DNA of 64,000 nucleotides from Pseudomonas kilonensis (GTDB lineage: Bacteria > Pseudomonadota > Gammaproteobacteria > Pseudomonadales > Pseudomonadaceae). Position numbers and translations under genes: made by a program. Shown piece after piece: positions 1 to 8,876 of the stretch. The stretch spans positions 25,893-89,892 of the forward strand of contig NZ_LHVH01000028.1 in the NCBI RefSeq assembly GCF_001269885.1, read 5' to 3'. The notes beneath the pieces are model-generated. The model did no database searches, was not told the DNA's origin, and was given only the letters and a program-made list of their open reading frames with translations. Each line of letters begins with the position of its first letter. The first letter of the stretch is position 1.

Positions 1-274
1 GCGCCAATTCGTACAGGCGCAGCAGTTGCTTGGCGAGCATCGGGATCAGCACCAGCAACAGCGCGCCCACGATCAAGGTGAACAGCGCAAACACCGCCAC
101 AACGCCCCAGGTTCGCGACAGGCCGAGTTTTTCCAGGCGATCCACCACCGGGTCGAACAGATAGGCCAGCAGCAGCGCAACCAGGAACGGCGTAAGGATC
201 GGATGCAGCAAATAGATTAGCGCAATCAGCAGGGCAACCCCGCCCAACCAGAACCAACGCCGCGTATCGCCCAT
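1..274 (-). CDS. AI-2E family transporter (PerM/YdiK-like), N-terminal part only
   Basis: The first 91 codons of a gene that runs off the window edge. The translation starts MGDTRRWFWLGG and is almost entirely hydrophobic, with about two and a half membrane segments and the VVDRLEKLGLSR stretch that separates the first pair in this permease family. Members are inner-membrane proteins of about 350 residues; substrates are mostly unknown despite the AI-2 label. AGGAG lies just before the ATG. The gene starts 32 bp after the DUF2066 gene on the same strand, so the two are probably co-transcribed. Confidence 0.8.
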   Translation of the reverse strand, partial: MGDTRRWFWLGGVALLIALIYLLHPILTPFLVALLLAYLFDPVVDRLEKLGLSRTWGVVAVFALFTLIVGALLLVLIPMLAKQLLRLYELA

Positions 275-306
275 GAACCACTCCTAGCTATATAAAGAAA
301 GAAAAC

Positions 307-1365
307 CTACCAGCGGAACCGCAGATTGGCTGCCGGCGCCGGCACAGGTGCTGCAACCGGGGCCGAGCCATCGGCGGCGGGCGGCGCCACTGGCACTGGC
401 GCGACGGCCTCGCCGGGCGGGATCTCCTGCAGTTTCGCCAGGGCCAACTGCGCCTTCAGTTGTTCGGCACTGCCGTTGACCCGATAGACGATCCGGTCGC
501 CTTCGACCCGCTGCAACTGCCCACCAAATGGTTCGAGCAAACGCCCAAGCGCCGCATACCGCTCAAGGTTCATGCCCTGCACCTCCAGCAACTGTTCAGT
601 CGCCACGCCCGGCTTGGCGACGAAGCGTGGCGCCAGGCGCTGGTTCACCGCCAGCATCACCGCGTCAGCCAGTGCGGCCGGATCGGCGCCCTGGGCAGTG
701 CCCTGCTCACGCTGCTCGCCCAGCCACAAGCGCCAGGTGCCGTGCCACTGTCCACCCTCTTCCTTGGCATGGACCGCCAGCAAGGCGTCTGTCGCGTAGC
801 GCTCCGAGGCATCGCGCAAAGGCGCCGGGTCGCTGCCTTCCAGGTTGGGTGCGGTGGCAACGATCTGCTCGCTCAAGTCCGCCAGCGGCAGGTGCAATGC
901 CAGCCCCCGATGCTGGGCGGCACGCCGCAATGGCGTGGCGCTGGCCTGGCCATCGCCCACCAGGCTGGAGCCCTCGGCTGAGTCGTTCAGCCACCAGCCC
1001 AGGATCGATGGCCGGTTCGCGCTCCACAGCGACAAACCTGCCGAGCGCAATGCCCGGTCGGTGCTCGCCGGGTCGAAGTCCACCTTGAGGCTTTCCGGCG
1101 GGCCGGCGTCGTAGCCATATTGAAGAATGATCTGCTGCGGGTCCTGGCGCAGCGCCGCCAAGCCGGGATTCTGGGCAGCCTTGGCGTCGCCGGTCAGGCG
1201 CAGCACCAGCGTGTCCAGGGCGCGTAGCGTCGCCTGGTTGCGCTCCTCCGGCGTCTGGCTGGTGACCGGTTCGAGCACTTGATAGAGGCCATTGACGGTT
1301 TCGGCATGGCTCGCCAGGCTGATCAGCGATAAGCAGCTCACGGACAAGAATTTGAACAAACGCAT
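307..1365 (-). CDS. DUF2066 domain protein, exported
   Basis: 352 residues. I chose the internal ATG at 1365 because it begins a clean signal peptide (MRLFKFLSVSCLSLISLASHA, cleavage after AHA); the longer reading frame would bury it. The mature protein has no motif I can assign to an enzyme; it matches the general pattern of the DUF2066 family found upstream of purM in pseudomonads. The C-terminus is a proline/alanine-rich tail of about 30 residues. It is divergent from purM and is followed by the AI-2E permease gene. Function unknown; the periplasmic location is inferred from the signal peptide. Confidence 0.75.
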   Translation of the reverse strand: MRLFKFLSVSCLSLISLASHAETVNGLYQVLEPVTSQTPEERNQATLRALDTLVLRLTGDAKAAQNPGLAALRQDPQQIILQYGYDAGPPESLKVDFDPASTDRALRSAGLSLWSANRPSILGWWLNDSAEGSSLVGDGQASATPLRRAAQHRGLALHLPLADLSEQIVATAPNLEGSDPAPLRDASERYATDALLAVHAKEEGGQWHGTWRLWLGEQREQGTAQGADPAALADAVMLAVNQRLAPRFVAKPGVATEQLLEVQGMNLERYAALGRLLEPFGGQLQRVEGDRIVYRVNGSAEQLKAQLALAKLQEIPPGEAVAPVPVAPPAADGSAPVAAPVPAPAANLRFRW

Positions 1366-1731
1366 GGAAGATTCCCGGACATAACGGCTGGAACAGGCCG
1401 TGTGAAGAAGATTGAGCATGGCTGTGACCACAGCAACCGGCAAAACATTCACACGCCCGGTGGAAGTTTCGCACGGTCATCACCATAACCGGTTACCGCT
1501 ACACCTTATACAGACGCGCTACGCAGTACCAATATAAGAAATATCGGTTTTTTTCCGTGGATATGTCCCTGCCCGTCGGCGCGAGGATGGCCGCTGCCCC
1601 TCAAGCCTGATAAAATCGCGCGCCTTCGCAGACCGGCAATGGCTGGGCTCCCGGAATAATTCGTACAACGGTTATTCAATGGCCCCGGCGTCGGTCGTTA
1701 CCCAGAAATCCCCCCCCTAAAGGCCTGGATC
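1366..1731. promoter_or_regulatory. Divergent intergenic region, DUF2066 gene / purM
   Basis: 366 bp without a supported gene, holding the divergent promoters. A perfect 10-bp palindrome TAACCGGTTA lies at 1486-1495, followed by an AT-rich stretch at about 1530-1555. I could not identify a known operator, and no purine-repressor site is evident. Confidence 0.4.
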
Positions 1732-2790
1732 ATGAGCAAGCAACCCTCCCTGAGCTACAAGGACGCCGGTGTAGACATCGACGCCGGTGAAGCATTGGTC
1801 GAACGCATCAAGAGCGTCGCCAAGCGCACTGCGCGTCCGGAAGTCATGGGCGGCCTGGGCGGTTTCGGCGCCCTCTGCGAGATCCCGGCCGGCTACAAGC
1901 AACCGGTCCTGGTCTCGGGCACCGACGGCGTCGGCACCAAGCTGCGCCTGGCCCTGAACCTGAACAAGCACGACAGCATCGGCATCGACCTGGTGGCCAT
2001 GTGCGTGAACGACCTGGTGGTCTGCGGCGCCGAGCCGCTGTTCTTCCTCGACTACTACGCCACCGGCAAGCTCAACGTCGACACCGCCGCCCAGGTCGTG
2101 ACCGGCATCGGCGCTGGCTGTGAGCTGTCCGGCTGCTCCCTGGTCGGCGGCGAAACCGCTGAAATGCCTGGCATGTACGAAGGCGAAGACTACGACCTGG
2201 CCGGCTTCTGCGTCGGCGTCGTGGAAAAGGCCGAGATCATCGACGGCTCGAAAGTCGCCGCTGGCGATGCCCTGCTCGCCCTGCCGTCCTCCGGCCCGCA
2301 CTCCAATGGCTACTCGCTGATCCGCAAGATCATCGAAGTTTCGGGTGCCGACATCGAAAACACCCAGCTCGACGGCAAGCCACTGGCCGACCTGCTGATG
2401 GCCCCGACCCGCATCTACGTCAAGCCGCTGCTCAAGCTGATCAAGGACACCGGCGCCGTCAAGGCCATGGCCCACATCACCGGTGGTGGCCTGCTGGACA
2501 ACATCCCGCGCGTGCTGCCAAAAGGCGCCCAGGCCGTGGTCGACGTGGCGAGCTGGACCCGCCCGGCGGTGTTCGACTGGCTGCAAGAGAAAGGCAATGT
2601 CGATGAAACCGAAATGCACCGCGTGCTGAACTGCGGCGTGGGCATGGTCATCTGCGTGGCCCAGGAGCACGTCGAGACGGCCCTGAACGTATTGCGTGAA
2701 GCAGGCGAGCAGCCTTGGGTCATCGGCCAGATCGCTATCGCGGCCGAAGGCGCTGCACAGGTCGAGCTGAAAAACCTTAAGGCGCACTGA
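1732..2790 (+). CDS. purM: phosphoribosylformylglycinamidine cyclo-ligase
   Basis: 352 residues, close to the usual 345. The enzyme makes AIR from FGAM with ATP, step five of purine synthesis in the cytoplasm. It shows the N-terminal YKDAGVDIDAG signature, the ATP-binding GTDGVGTK at residues 63-70, and GGETAEMPGMY in the middle, all typical of the PurM/SelD/HypE fold. The stop codon overlaps the purN start by one base (TGATG), which indicates translational coupling. AAGG lies upstream of the ATG. Confidence 0.97.
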   Translation: MSKQPSLSYKDAGVDIDAGEALVERIKSVAKRTARPEVMGGLGGFGALCEIPAGYKQPVLVSGTDGVGTKLRLALNLNKHDSIGIDLVAMCVNDLVVCGAEPLFFLDYYATGKLNVDTAAQVVTGIGAGCELSGCSLVGGETAEMPGMYEGEDYDLAGFCVGVVEKAEIIDGSKVAAGDALLALPSSGPHSNGYSLIRKIIEVSGADIENTQLDGKPLADLLMAPTRIYVKPLLKLIKDTGAVKAMAHITGGGLLDNIPRVLPKGAQAVVDVASWTRPAVFDWLQEKGNVDETEMHRVLNCGVGMVICVAQEHVETALNVLREAGEQPWVIGQIAIAAEGAAQVELKNLKAH

Positions 2791-3440
2791 TGTCCGCAAC
2801 CTGTGACGTGGTGGTGCTGCTGTCCGGCACCGGCAGTAACTTGCAGGCCTTGATCGACAGCACACGGACCGGCGACAGCCCGGTCCGTATCCGCGCGGTG
2901 ATTTCCAACCGCGCCGATGCCTACGGCCTGCAACGCGCCAAGGAGGCGGGTATCGACACCCGCGTCCTGGATCACAAGGCGTTCGAGGGCCGCGAAGCTT
3001 TCGACGCCGCGCTGATCGAGCAAATCGACACCTTCAATCCGCAACTGGTGGTCCTCGCTGGCTTCATGCGCATCCTCAGCGCTGGCTTCGTGCGTCACTA
3101 CCAGGGCCGCCTGTTCAATATCCATCCCTCGCTGCTGCCCAAATACAAAGGGTTACACACTCACCAGCGGGCGCTGGAGGCCGGAGACACGGAGCACGGC
3201 TGCTCTGTGCACTTTGTCACCGAGGAACTCGATGGCGGACCACTGGTCGTACAGGCAGTAATACCGGTAGAGTTGCACGACACGCCGCAAAGCCTGGCGC
3301 AACGGGTTCACACCCGCGAGCACCAGATCTACCCGATGGCCGTGCGTTGGTTTGCCGAAGGAAGGCTGACCCTCGACGATCGCGGTGCCTCACTGGACGG
3401 CCAGTTGCTCGCCGCCAGCGGCCATTTGATTCGATACTAG
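2790..3440 (+). CDS. purN: phosphoribosylglycinamide formyltransferase
   Basis: 216 residues. It transfers a formyl group from 10-formyl-THF to GAR, step three of purine synthesis. The phosphate-binding LLSGTGSNLQAL lies at residues 10-21. The catalytic trio is visible: Asn110 and His112 in FNIHPSLLPKYKG, and Asp148 in ELDGG. It is co-transcribed with purM through a one-base overlap, the usual purMN order. Confidence 0.97.
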   Translation: MSATCDVVVLLSGTGSNLQALIDSTRTGDSPVRIRAVISNRADAYGLQRAKEAGIDTRVLDHKAFEGREAFDAALIEQIDTFNPQLVVLAGFMRILSAGFVRHYQGRLFNIHPSLLPKYKGLHTHQRALEAGDTEHGCSVHFVTEELDGGPLVVQAVIPVELHDTPQSLAQRVHTREHQIYPMAVRWFAEGRLTLDDRGASLDGQLLAASGHLIRY

Positions 3441-3448
3441 GAGATTTT

Positions 3449-4162
3449 ATGCGTCGCGCCCTGCTCTTCGCTTGCGCTCTGCTTGCCTTGCCCCTGGCAC
3501 AGGCCGCAGACCTTCAACCGTTCTCCGCCAGCTACACCGCCGACTGGAAACAGTTGCCCATGAGCGGCACTGCCGAGCGCAGCCTGACCAAGGAAGCCAA
3601 CGGCACCTGGAAGCTGAGCTTCAAGGCTTCGATGATGATCGCCAGCCTGACCGAAGAAAGCACCCTGACCCTGGACAAGGACACCCTGCTGCCGCAGTCC
3701 TACCACTTCGAACGCGGTGGCCTGGGCAAAGCCAAGAAGGCCGACCTGGACTTCGACTGGAACACCAAGATGGTCACCGGCACCGATCGCGGTGACGCGG
3801 TCAAGCTGCCGCTCAACCGTGGCATGGTCGATAAATCCACTTACCAGTTGGCCCTGCAGCACGACGTGGCGGCAGGCAAGAAAAGCATGAGCTATCAGGT
3901 CGTCGATGATGGCGAAATCGATACCTATGACTTCCGCGTGCTGGGATCGGAAAAGGTCGACACCAAGGCCGGCCAGATCGAGGCGATCAAGGTCGAGCGC
4001 GTGCGCGACCCGACACAAAGCAAGCGCATCACCGTGCTCTGGTTCGCCAAGGACTGGGACTACCTGCTGGTGCGCCTGCAACAGGTCGAGACCGACGGCA
4101 AGGAGTACAACATCATGCTCCTGGACGGTACGGTCAACGGCAAGGCTGTGAAAGGCAGCTGA
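3449..4162 (+). CDS. DUF3108 domain protein, exported
   Basis: 237 residues. The ATG at 3449 is preceded by TAGGAG and opens a signal peptide (MRRALLFACALLALPLAQAA), so the longer frame starting inside purN is not used. The mature part is beta-rich (PFSASYTADWKQLPMSGTAERSL onward, cited in pieces), as in the DUF3108 family of periplasmic or outer-membrane-linked proteins. It begins 8 bp after purN and ends at a strong terminator, so it is probably the third gene of the purMN transcript. Its role is unknown. Confidence 0.8.
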   Translation: MRRALLFACALLALPLAQAADLQPFSASYTADWKQLPMSGTAERSLTKEANGTWKLSFKASMMIASLTEESTLTLDKDTLLPQSYHFERGGLGKAKKADLDFDWNTKMVTGTDRGDAVKLPLNRGMVDKSTYQLALQHDVAAGKKSMSYQVVDDGEIDTYDFRVLGSEKVDTKAGQIEAIKVERVRDPTQSKRITVLWFAKDWDYLLVRLQQVETDGKEYNIMLLDGTVNGKAVKGS

Positions 4163-4180
4163 TTGACGCCGATAACAAGA

Positions 4181-4207
4181 AGCCCCGCCGATGCGGGGCT
4201 TTTTATT
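4181..4207 (+). terminator. Rho-independent terminator after DUF3108 gene
   Basis: AGCCCCGC-CGAT-GCGGGGCT hairpin followed by TTTTATTT, 18 bp after the stop codon. Confidence 0.9.
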
Positions 4208-4234
4208 TGCCAGGACTTCATGACCACCCAATGA

Positions 4235-4329
4235 CCCTGTGGGAGCGGGCTTGCTCGCGAAAGCGGTGTGTCAGACAAAGCAGCTCCATCTGATACACCG
4301 CTTTCGCGAGCAAGCCCGCTCCCACAGGG
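4235..4329. repeat. REP doublet (family A)
   Basis: Two inverted copies of CTGTGGGAGCGGGCTTGCTC, with the CGCGAAAGCGGTGT arms extending inward and about 25 bp between them. This is the main Pseudomonas REP sequence of this window. Confidence 0.93.
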
Positions 4330-4545
4330 GGCTTGCGCTCACTCAAGGCTTGCCGCTGCAACATGAAACCTTTTTCATGAACAACACCTGCGACCGAATG
4401 CCGCGCACTGCCTGGCCTGCAGGATTGCTGCGCTTTCCATGAAAATTTCTTAACACGCCGAAGCATTTACTTAGCACGCTACCAAAATCTATAACAAAGC
4501 CCTGCACACGCCTTGCTGCAGATAACAGAGATTGGAGCTTGCAAG

Positions 4546-4740
4546 ATGACTGTGAAAGTAACTGAACGCGACGACGCTCACATGTCCCACGAAGGCATTG
4601 CCGCCGGTATCCGGATCTGGGATGTGCATCAACAGGATTTACTGGTGGGGATGTTCCACTCCGAAACGGACGCCCACAGCTACAAGGCCGAGCTGGAGTG
4701 TGAGGAGCGGCAGCGCTCGCGTGAGATAGCAGAATCCTGA
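4546..4740 (+). CDS. Small conserved-looking protein, unknown
   Basis: 64 residues: MTVKVTERDDAHMSHEG at the start and a charged helical C-terminus (YKAELECEERQRSREIAES). I chose ATG 4546 because TTGGAG lies 8-12 bp upstream; the longer frame has no such signal. No membrane segment or signal peptide. It stands alone between two REP doublets. The upstream AT-rich stretch and a CATGAAA-CCTT-TTTCATG inverted repeat at 4362-4379 may hold its promoter. I do not recognise the family. Confidence 0.65.
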   Translation: MTVKVTERDDAHMSHEGIAAGIRIWDVHQQDLLVGMFHSETDAHSYKAELECEERQRSREIAES

Positions 4741-4767
4741 ACAACACAAACCCCTATGGGACTTGTG

Positions 4768-4862
4768 CCTGTGGGAGCAAAGCTTGCTCGCGATAGCACT
4801 GTGTCAGACAGAAAAATATTGCCTGATACTGCGCTATCGCGAGCAAGCTTTGCTCCCACAGG
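4768..4862. repeat. REP doublet (family A, AAAGCTTGCTCGCGA variant)
   Basis: Inverted copies of TGTGGGAGCAAAGCTTGCTC at both ends. An extra GGCTCCCACAG tail lies just outside. Confidence 0.9.
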
Positions 4863-4927
4863 CTCCCACAGTTTTTCTGGAGGCCTCTGCAGATGCTCCA
4901 AGTTGTGCGTTTAGCTTACAGCCCCGC

Positions 4928-5467
4928 TTACCACATCAAATCATCAGGAATCTGATACGCCGCGTACGGATCATCGGCATCCACTTCTTCGGTCTGGGTG
5001 TTGAGCTGGACGATGCGCTGGGGGTCGCGCTCCTGGATCTTCAGGGCCGCCTCGCGCGGGATCACTTCGTAGCCGCCGGCATGGTGGACAATCGCCAGCG
5101 AGCCACTGCTCAGCTTGTTGCGCATCAGCGTGTTGACCGAGATGCGCTTGACCTTCTTGTCGTCGACGAAGTTGTAATAGTCCTCAGTGGTCAGCTTCGG
5201 CAGGCGCGAGACTTCGATCAATTGCTTGATCTGCGCGGCCCGAGCCTTCTGCTCGACCTTTTCCTGCTGCTGACGGTTGAGTTCCTGGTCGCGCTTGACC
5301 TTTTCGGCCATCGCCTCCTGGGCGGCACGCTGCTGGGAGTCATCCAGTTCGATCTGGCCTTTATGGGCCAGGCGTTGCTGCTTCTGTTTCTCTTTGCCGA
5401 CCTGCTTGGCCTGCTTTTGGTTGACCAGCCCTGCTTTGAGCAACTGGTCGCGAAGGGAAAGGCTCAT
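4928..5467 (-). CDS. DUF2058 domain protein (YaiL-like)
   Basis: 179 residues, cytoplasmic. It opens MSLSLRDQLLKAGLVNQKQ and continues with a long lysine/glutamine-rich coiled-coil region (about residues 15-90), then a compact C-terminal domain ending DDPYAAYQIPDDLMW. This matches the DUF2058 family, associated with ribosomes or RNA by composition only. It is followed upstream by mazG with a 26-bp gap on the same strand. Function not established. Confidence 0.8.
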   Translation of the reverse strand: MSLSLRDQLLKAGLVNQKQAKQVGKEKQKQQRLAHKGQIELDDSQQRAAQEAMAEKVKRDQELNRQQQEKVEQKARAAQIKQLIEVSRLPKLTTEDYYNFVDDKKVKRISVNTLMRNKLSSGSLAIVHHAGGYEVIPREAALKIQERDPQRIVQLNTQTEEVDADDPYAAYQIPDDLMW

Positions 5468-5493
5468 GGTGCTTACTCACTTAGGCAACGGCC

Positions 5494-6327
5494 TCAGCCA
5501 CAGCTGGGCAAATTCTTTTCCTGACGTTTGGCTTCGCCCCACAAGGCGTCCAACTCTTCGAGGGTGCAATCTTCCATGGGACGGTGGGTGTCGCGCAATG
5601 CCTGTTCGATAAATCGGAACCGCCGCTCGAATTTTCCGTTGGCGTCGCGCAGGGCGGTTTCCGGGTCGACCTTGAGGTGGCGAGCCAGGTTCACCACGCT
5701 GAACAGCAGGTCACCGATCTCGTCGCTGATGGCCACCGGATCATTGTCGGCCATGGCTTCGAGCACTTCGTCCAATTCCTCCCGGACTTTGTCGAGCACC
5801 GGCAACGGGCCTGGCCAGTCGAAACCAACCTGAGCCGCACGCTTCTGCAACTTCGCCGAACGGGACAACGCCGGCAGCGCCCCCGGCACATCGTCGAGCA
5901 ACGACAACTGCTCGGGCGCCGCGACTTTCTCGGCCCGCTCCTCTGCCTTGATTTCCTCCCAGCGCTGCTTGACCTGTTCTTCGCTCAGGCGCGGGATATC
6001 CACAGGCGCATACAGGTCACCGGTAGGAAACACATGGGGATGGCGACGGATCAGCTTGCGGGTGATGCTGTCGACCACGCCGGCGAACTCAAAGCGGTTT
6101 TCTTCCCGGGCCAGTTGGCTGTAATACACCACTTGGAACAACAGGTCGCCCAACTCGCCCTGCAAGTGATCGAAGTCGCCGCGCTCGATGGCATCGGCCA
6201 CTTCGTAGGCTTCTTCCAGGGTATGAGGGACGATGGTCGCGTAGGTTTGCTGGATGTCCCACGGGCAGCCGTACTGCGGGTCCCGCAGGCGGTTCATCAG
6301 GTGGAGCAGGTCTTCAAGGCTGTACAT
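5494..6327 (-). CDS. mazG: nucleoside triphosphate pyrophosphohydrolase
   Basis: 277 residues, near the E. coli length of 263. It hydrolyses NTPs to NMP plus PPi and counters starvation signalling. Two MazG repeats are visible: CPWDIQQTYATIVPHTLEE-AYE with ELGDLLFQVVYYSQ, and a second with EELDEVLEA and EIGDLLFSVVNLAR. The EExxE and ExxD metal ligands are present in both. I start at ATG 6327 (MYSLEDLLHLMNRLRDP) because GAGACGG precedes it; the longer frame reads through a REP. It lies next to relA, a common pairing in gammaproteobacteria. Confidence 0.95.
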   Translation of the reverse strand: MYSLEDLLHLMNRLRDPQYGCPWDIQQTYATIVPHTLEEAYEVADAIERGDFDHLQGELGDLLFQVVYYSQLAREENRFEFAGVVDSITRKLIRRHPHVFPTGDLYAPVDIPRLSEEQVKQRWEEIKAEERAEKVAAPEQLSLLDDVPGALPALSRSAKLQKRAAQVGFDWPGPLPVLDKVREELDEVLEAMADNDPVAISDEIGDLLFSVVNLARHLKVDPETALRDANGKFERRFRFIEQALRDTHRPMEDCTLEELDALWGEAKRQEKNLPSCG

Positions 6328-6393
6328 TAAATCCGTCTCATCACACAAAGCCCTGTGGGAAATAATCCATAGGAGCAGCCTGTGGTGAGAGAG

Positions 6394-6489
6394 CCTGTGG
6401 GAGCAAAGCTTGCTCGCGATTGGGGCTGTGGACCCAACCCATATAGAGGCTGACCCACCGTTATCGCGAGCAAGCTTTGCTCCCACAGG
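6394..6489. repeat. REP doublet (family A variant)
   Basis: CCTGTGGGAGCAAAGCTTGC at the left and its inverse at the right, between mazG and relA. Confidence 0.9.
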
Positions 6490-6529
6490 TCAGCTCCCAC
6501 AGGCTTTCTCCCACATTAGTGGTTAGGGA

Positions 6530-8776
6530 TCACCCCGGCGTCCGGTTACGCCGGGTCTCGATGATGTTCGGCAACTGGGAAATCCGCCCCAGCAACCGCC
6601 CCAGCGCATCCAGCCCCGGAATCTCGATGGTCAGGGACATCAGCGCGGTGTTGTCTTCCTTGTTCGAACGGGTGTTGACCGCCAGTACGTTGATCCGCTC
6701 GTTCAGCAACACCTGGGACACGTCACGCAGCAGACCGGATCGGTCGTAGGCGCGGATGACGATGTCCACCGGGTAGGTGAGCACCGGCACCGGGCCCCAA
6801 CTGACCTGGATGATCCGCTCCGGCTCGCGACCGGCCAGTTGCAGCACCGAGGCACAGTCCTGGCGGTGAATGCTCACGCCACGGCCCTGGGTGATGTAGC
6901 CGACGATCGCATCCCCCGGCAATGGCTGGCAGCAGCCGGCCATCTGGGTCATCAGGTTGCCCACGCCCTGGATCTGGATATCGCCGCGCTTGCCTGGCTT
7001 GTAGCCGGTGGCCTTGCGCGGGATCAGCTCCAGTTGCTCGTTGCCCCGCTCCGGCTCCACCAGTTGCTGGGCCAGGTTGACCAACTGCGCCAGGCGTAGA
7101 TCGCCGGCACCGAGGGCGGCGAACATGTCCTCGGCGGTTTTCATGTTGGCTTTTTCGGCCAGCTTGTCGAAATCCACCTGCGGCAGGCCCAGGCGCCCGA
7201 GTTCACGCTCGAGCAAGGTCTTGCCGGCGGCGACGTTCTGGTCGCGAGCCTGCAACTTGAACCAGTGGACGATTTTCGCCCGTGCCCGCGAGGTGGTGAT
7301 GTAGCCCAGGTTCGGGTTCAGCCAGTCGCGGCTCGGCGTACCGTGCTTGCTGGTGATGATCTCGACCTGTTCACCGGTCTGCAGGCTGTAGTTGAGCGGT
7401 ACGATCCGCCCATTGATCTTGGCGCCACGGCAGTTGTGGCCGATCTCGGTGTGGACCCGGTAGGCGAAGTCCAGCGGCGTCGCGCCCTTGGGCAGGTCGA
7501 TGGCGTGGCCGTCGGGGGTGAAGATATAGACCCGGTCCGGCTCGATATCGACCCGCAGCTGTTCGGCCAGGCCGCCGATGTCACCCAGTTCCTCATGCCA
7601 CTCGAGCACCTGGCGCAGCCAGGAGATTTTCTCTTCGTAATGGTTGGACCCGGACTTGACGTCGGTGCCCTTGTATTTCCAGTGGGCGCAGACGCCCAGT
7701 TCGGCCTCCTCGTGCATGGCATGGGTGCGGATCTGCACTTCCAGTACCTTGCCCTCGGGGCCGATCACGGCGGTGTGCAACGAGCGATAGCCGTTTTCCT
7801 TGGGGTTGGCGATGTAGTCGTCGAACTCCTTTGGAATGTGCCGCCACAAGGTATGGACGATCCCCAGCGCGGTGTAGCAGTCGCGCATTTCCGGGACCAG
7901 TACGCGAACGGCGCGAACGTCGTAGATCTGGCTGAATTCCAGGCCCTTGCGCTGCATTTTTCGCCAGATCGAGTAGATGTGCTTGGCCCGGCCACTGATG
8001 TCGGCTACCACGCCGGTGGCCTGCAACTCTTCGCGCAGTTGGGTCATCACATCGGTGATGAAGCGCTCGCGATCCAGCCGCCGCTCATGCAACAGCTTGG
8101 CGATCTGCTTGTACTGATCGGGCTCCAGGTAGCGGAAGGACAGGTCCTCCAGCTCCCACTTGATGTGACCGATGCCGAGACGGTGGGCCAGGGGTGCATA
8201 GATGTCGAACACCTCCCGGGCGACGCGATTGCGTTTTTCGTCATCGGCAGACTTCACGGCGCGGATGGCGCAGGTGCGTTCGGCCAGCTTGATCAGCGCG
8301 ACGCGCACGTCGTCGACCATCGCCACCAGCATCTTGCGCAGGTTTTCCACCTGGCCCTGGGTGCCCAGCACCATCGATTGGCGCGGGCTGAGGCTGGCAC
8401 TGATGGCGGCCATGCGCAGCACGCCGTCGATCAGCTTGGCCACCACCGTGCCGAAACGCTGGCTGACCACCGGTAGCTGGATCTGCCCTTCGCGCACGCC
8501 GCGGTACAGCACCGCCGCCACCAGGGAGTCCTGGTCGAGCTTGAGGTCAGCGAGAATTTCGGCGATCTCCAGGCCCGTCTGGAAACTCGAGGTGCCTTCG
8601 GACCACAGGTTCTTCGCCGCGTTGTGTTGCTGCTCCGCCTCGCGAGCGAACTCGCAGGCGGCTTTCAAGGCTTCGCGATCCAGTGCCATGTCGACGCTGA
8701 CCGCATGATCGAGCCAAGCCTCGAGATTGATACTGCCGTCAGTGTTGATCGGCTGGTGTGCTCTCACCTGTACCAT
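6530..8776 (-). CDS. relA: GTP pyrophosphokinase (stringent response)
   Basis: 748 residues. It makes (p)ppGpp on stalled ribosomes. The N-terminal hydrolase-like domain is degenerate: the HD pair is replaced, giving AAVLYRGVREG, so this is RelA and not the bifunctional SpoT. The synthetase domain shows YDVRAVRVLV, NPKENGYRSLHT and EVQIRTHAMHEEAE. Then come a TGS domain (YIFTPDGHAIDLPKGAT), a zinc-finger/CC region (AGCCQPLPGD, HRQDC) and a C-terminal ACT domain (DRSGLLRDVSQVL). GGAAGG precedes the ATG. It is downstream of rlmD on the same strand. Confidence 0.97.
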   Translation of the reverse strand: MVQVRAHQPINTDGSINLEAWLDHAVSVDMALDREALKAACEFAREAEQQHNAAKNLWSEGTSSFQTGLEIAEILADLKLDQDSLVAAVLYRGVREGQIQLPVVSQRFGTVVAKLIDGVLRMAAISASLSPRQSMVLGTQGQVENLRKMLVAMVDDVRVALIKLAERTCAIRAVKSADDEKRNRVAREVFDIYAPLAHRLGIGHIKWELEDLSFRYLEPDQYKQIAKLLHERRLDRERFITDVMTQLREELQATGVVADISGRAKHIYSIWRKMQRKGLEFSQIYDVRAVRVLVPEMRDCYTALGIVHTLWRHIPKEFDDYIANPKENGYRSLHTAVIGPEGKVLEVQIRTHAMHEEAELGVCAHWKYKGTDVKSGSNHYEEKISWLRQVLEWHEELGDIGGLAEQLRVDIEPDRVYIFTPDGHAIDLPKGATPLDFAYRVHTEIGHNCRGAKINGRIVPLNYSLQTGEQVEIITSKHGTPSRDWLNPNLGYITTSRARAKIVHWFKLQARDQNVAAGKTLLERELGRLGLPQVDFDKLAEKANMKTAEDMFAALGAGDLRLAQLVNLAQQLVEPERGNEQLELIPRKATGYKPGKRGDIQIQGVGNLMTQMAGCCQPLPGDAIVGYITQGRGVSIHRQDCASVLQLAGREPERIIQVSWGPVPVLTYPVDIVIRAYDRSGLLRDVSQVLLNERINVLAVNTRSNKEDNTALMSLTIEIPGLDALGRLLGRISQLPNIIETRRNRTPG

Positions 8777-8876
8777 CTTTACTTACCTTCCCTACGACGC
8801 AGATTCAATGCGTCAACTTCGCTGACCTTCATGCCCGTGTTTGCGCCCAGGACTGTGGCGGGTTGGCACGAACGGG

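Noticed and set aside
1717..2865. A 382-codon open frame opposite purM
   Set aside because: Shadow of purM; no start signals, no family resemblance.
4235..4329. Regularly spaced repeats as a CRISPR array
   Set aside because: The repeats are palindromic REP doublets spread singly through the window, without repeat-spacer order or cas genes.
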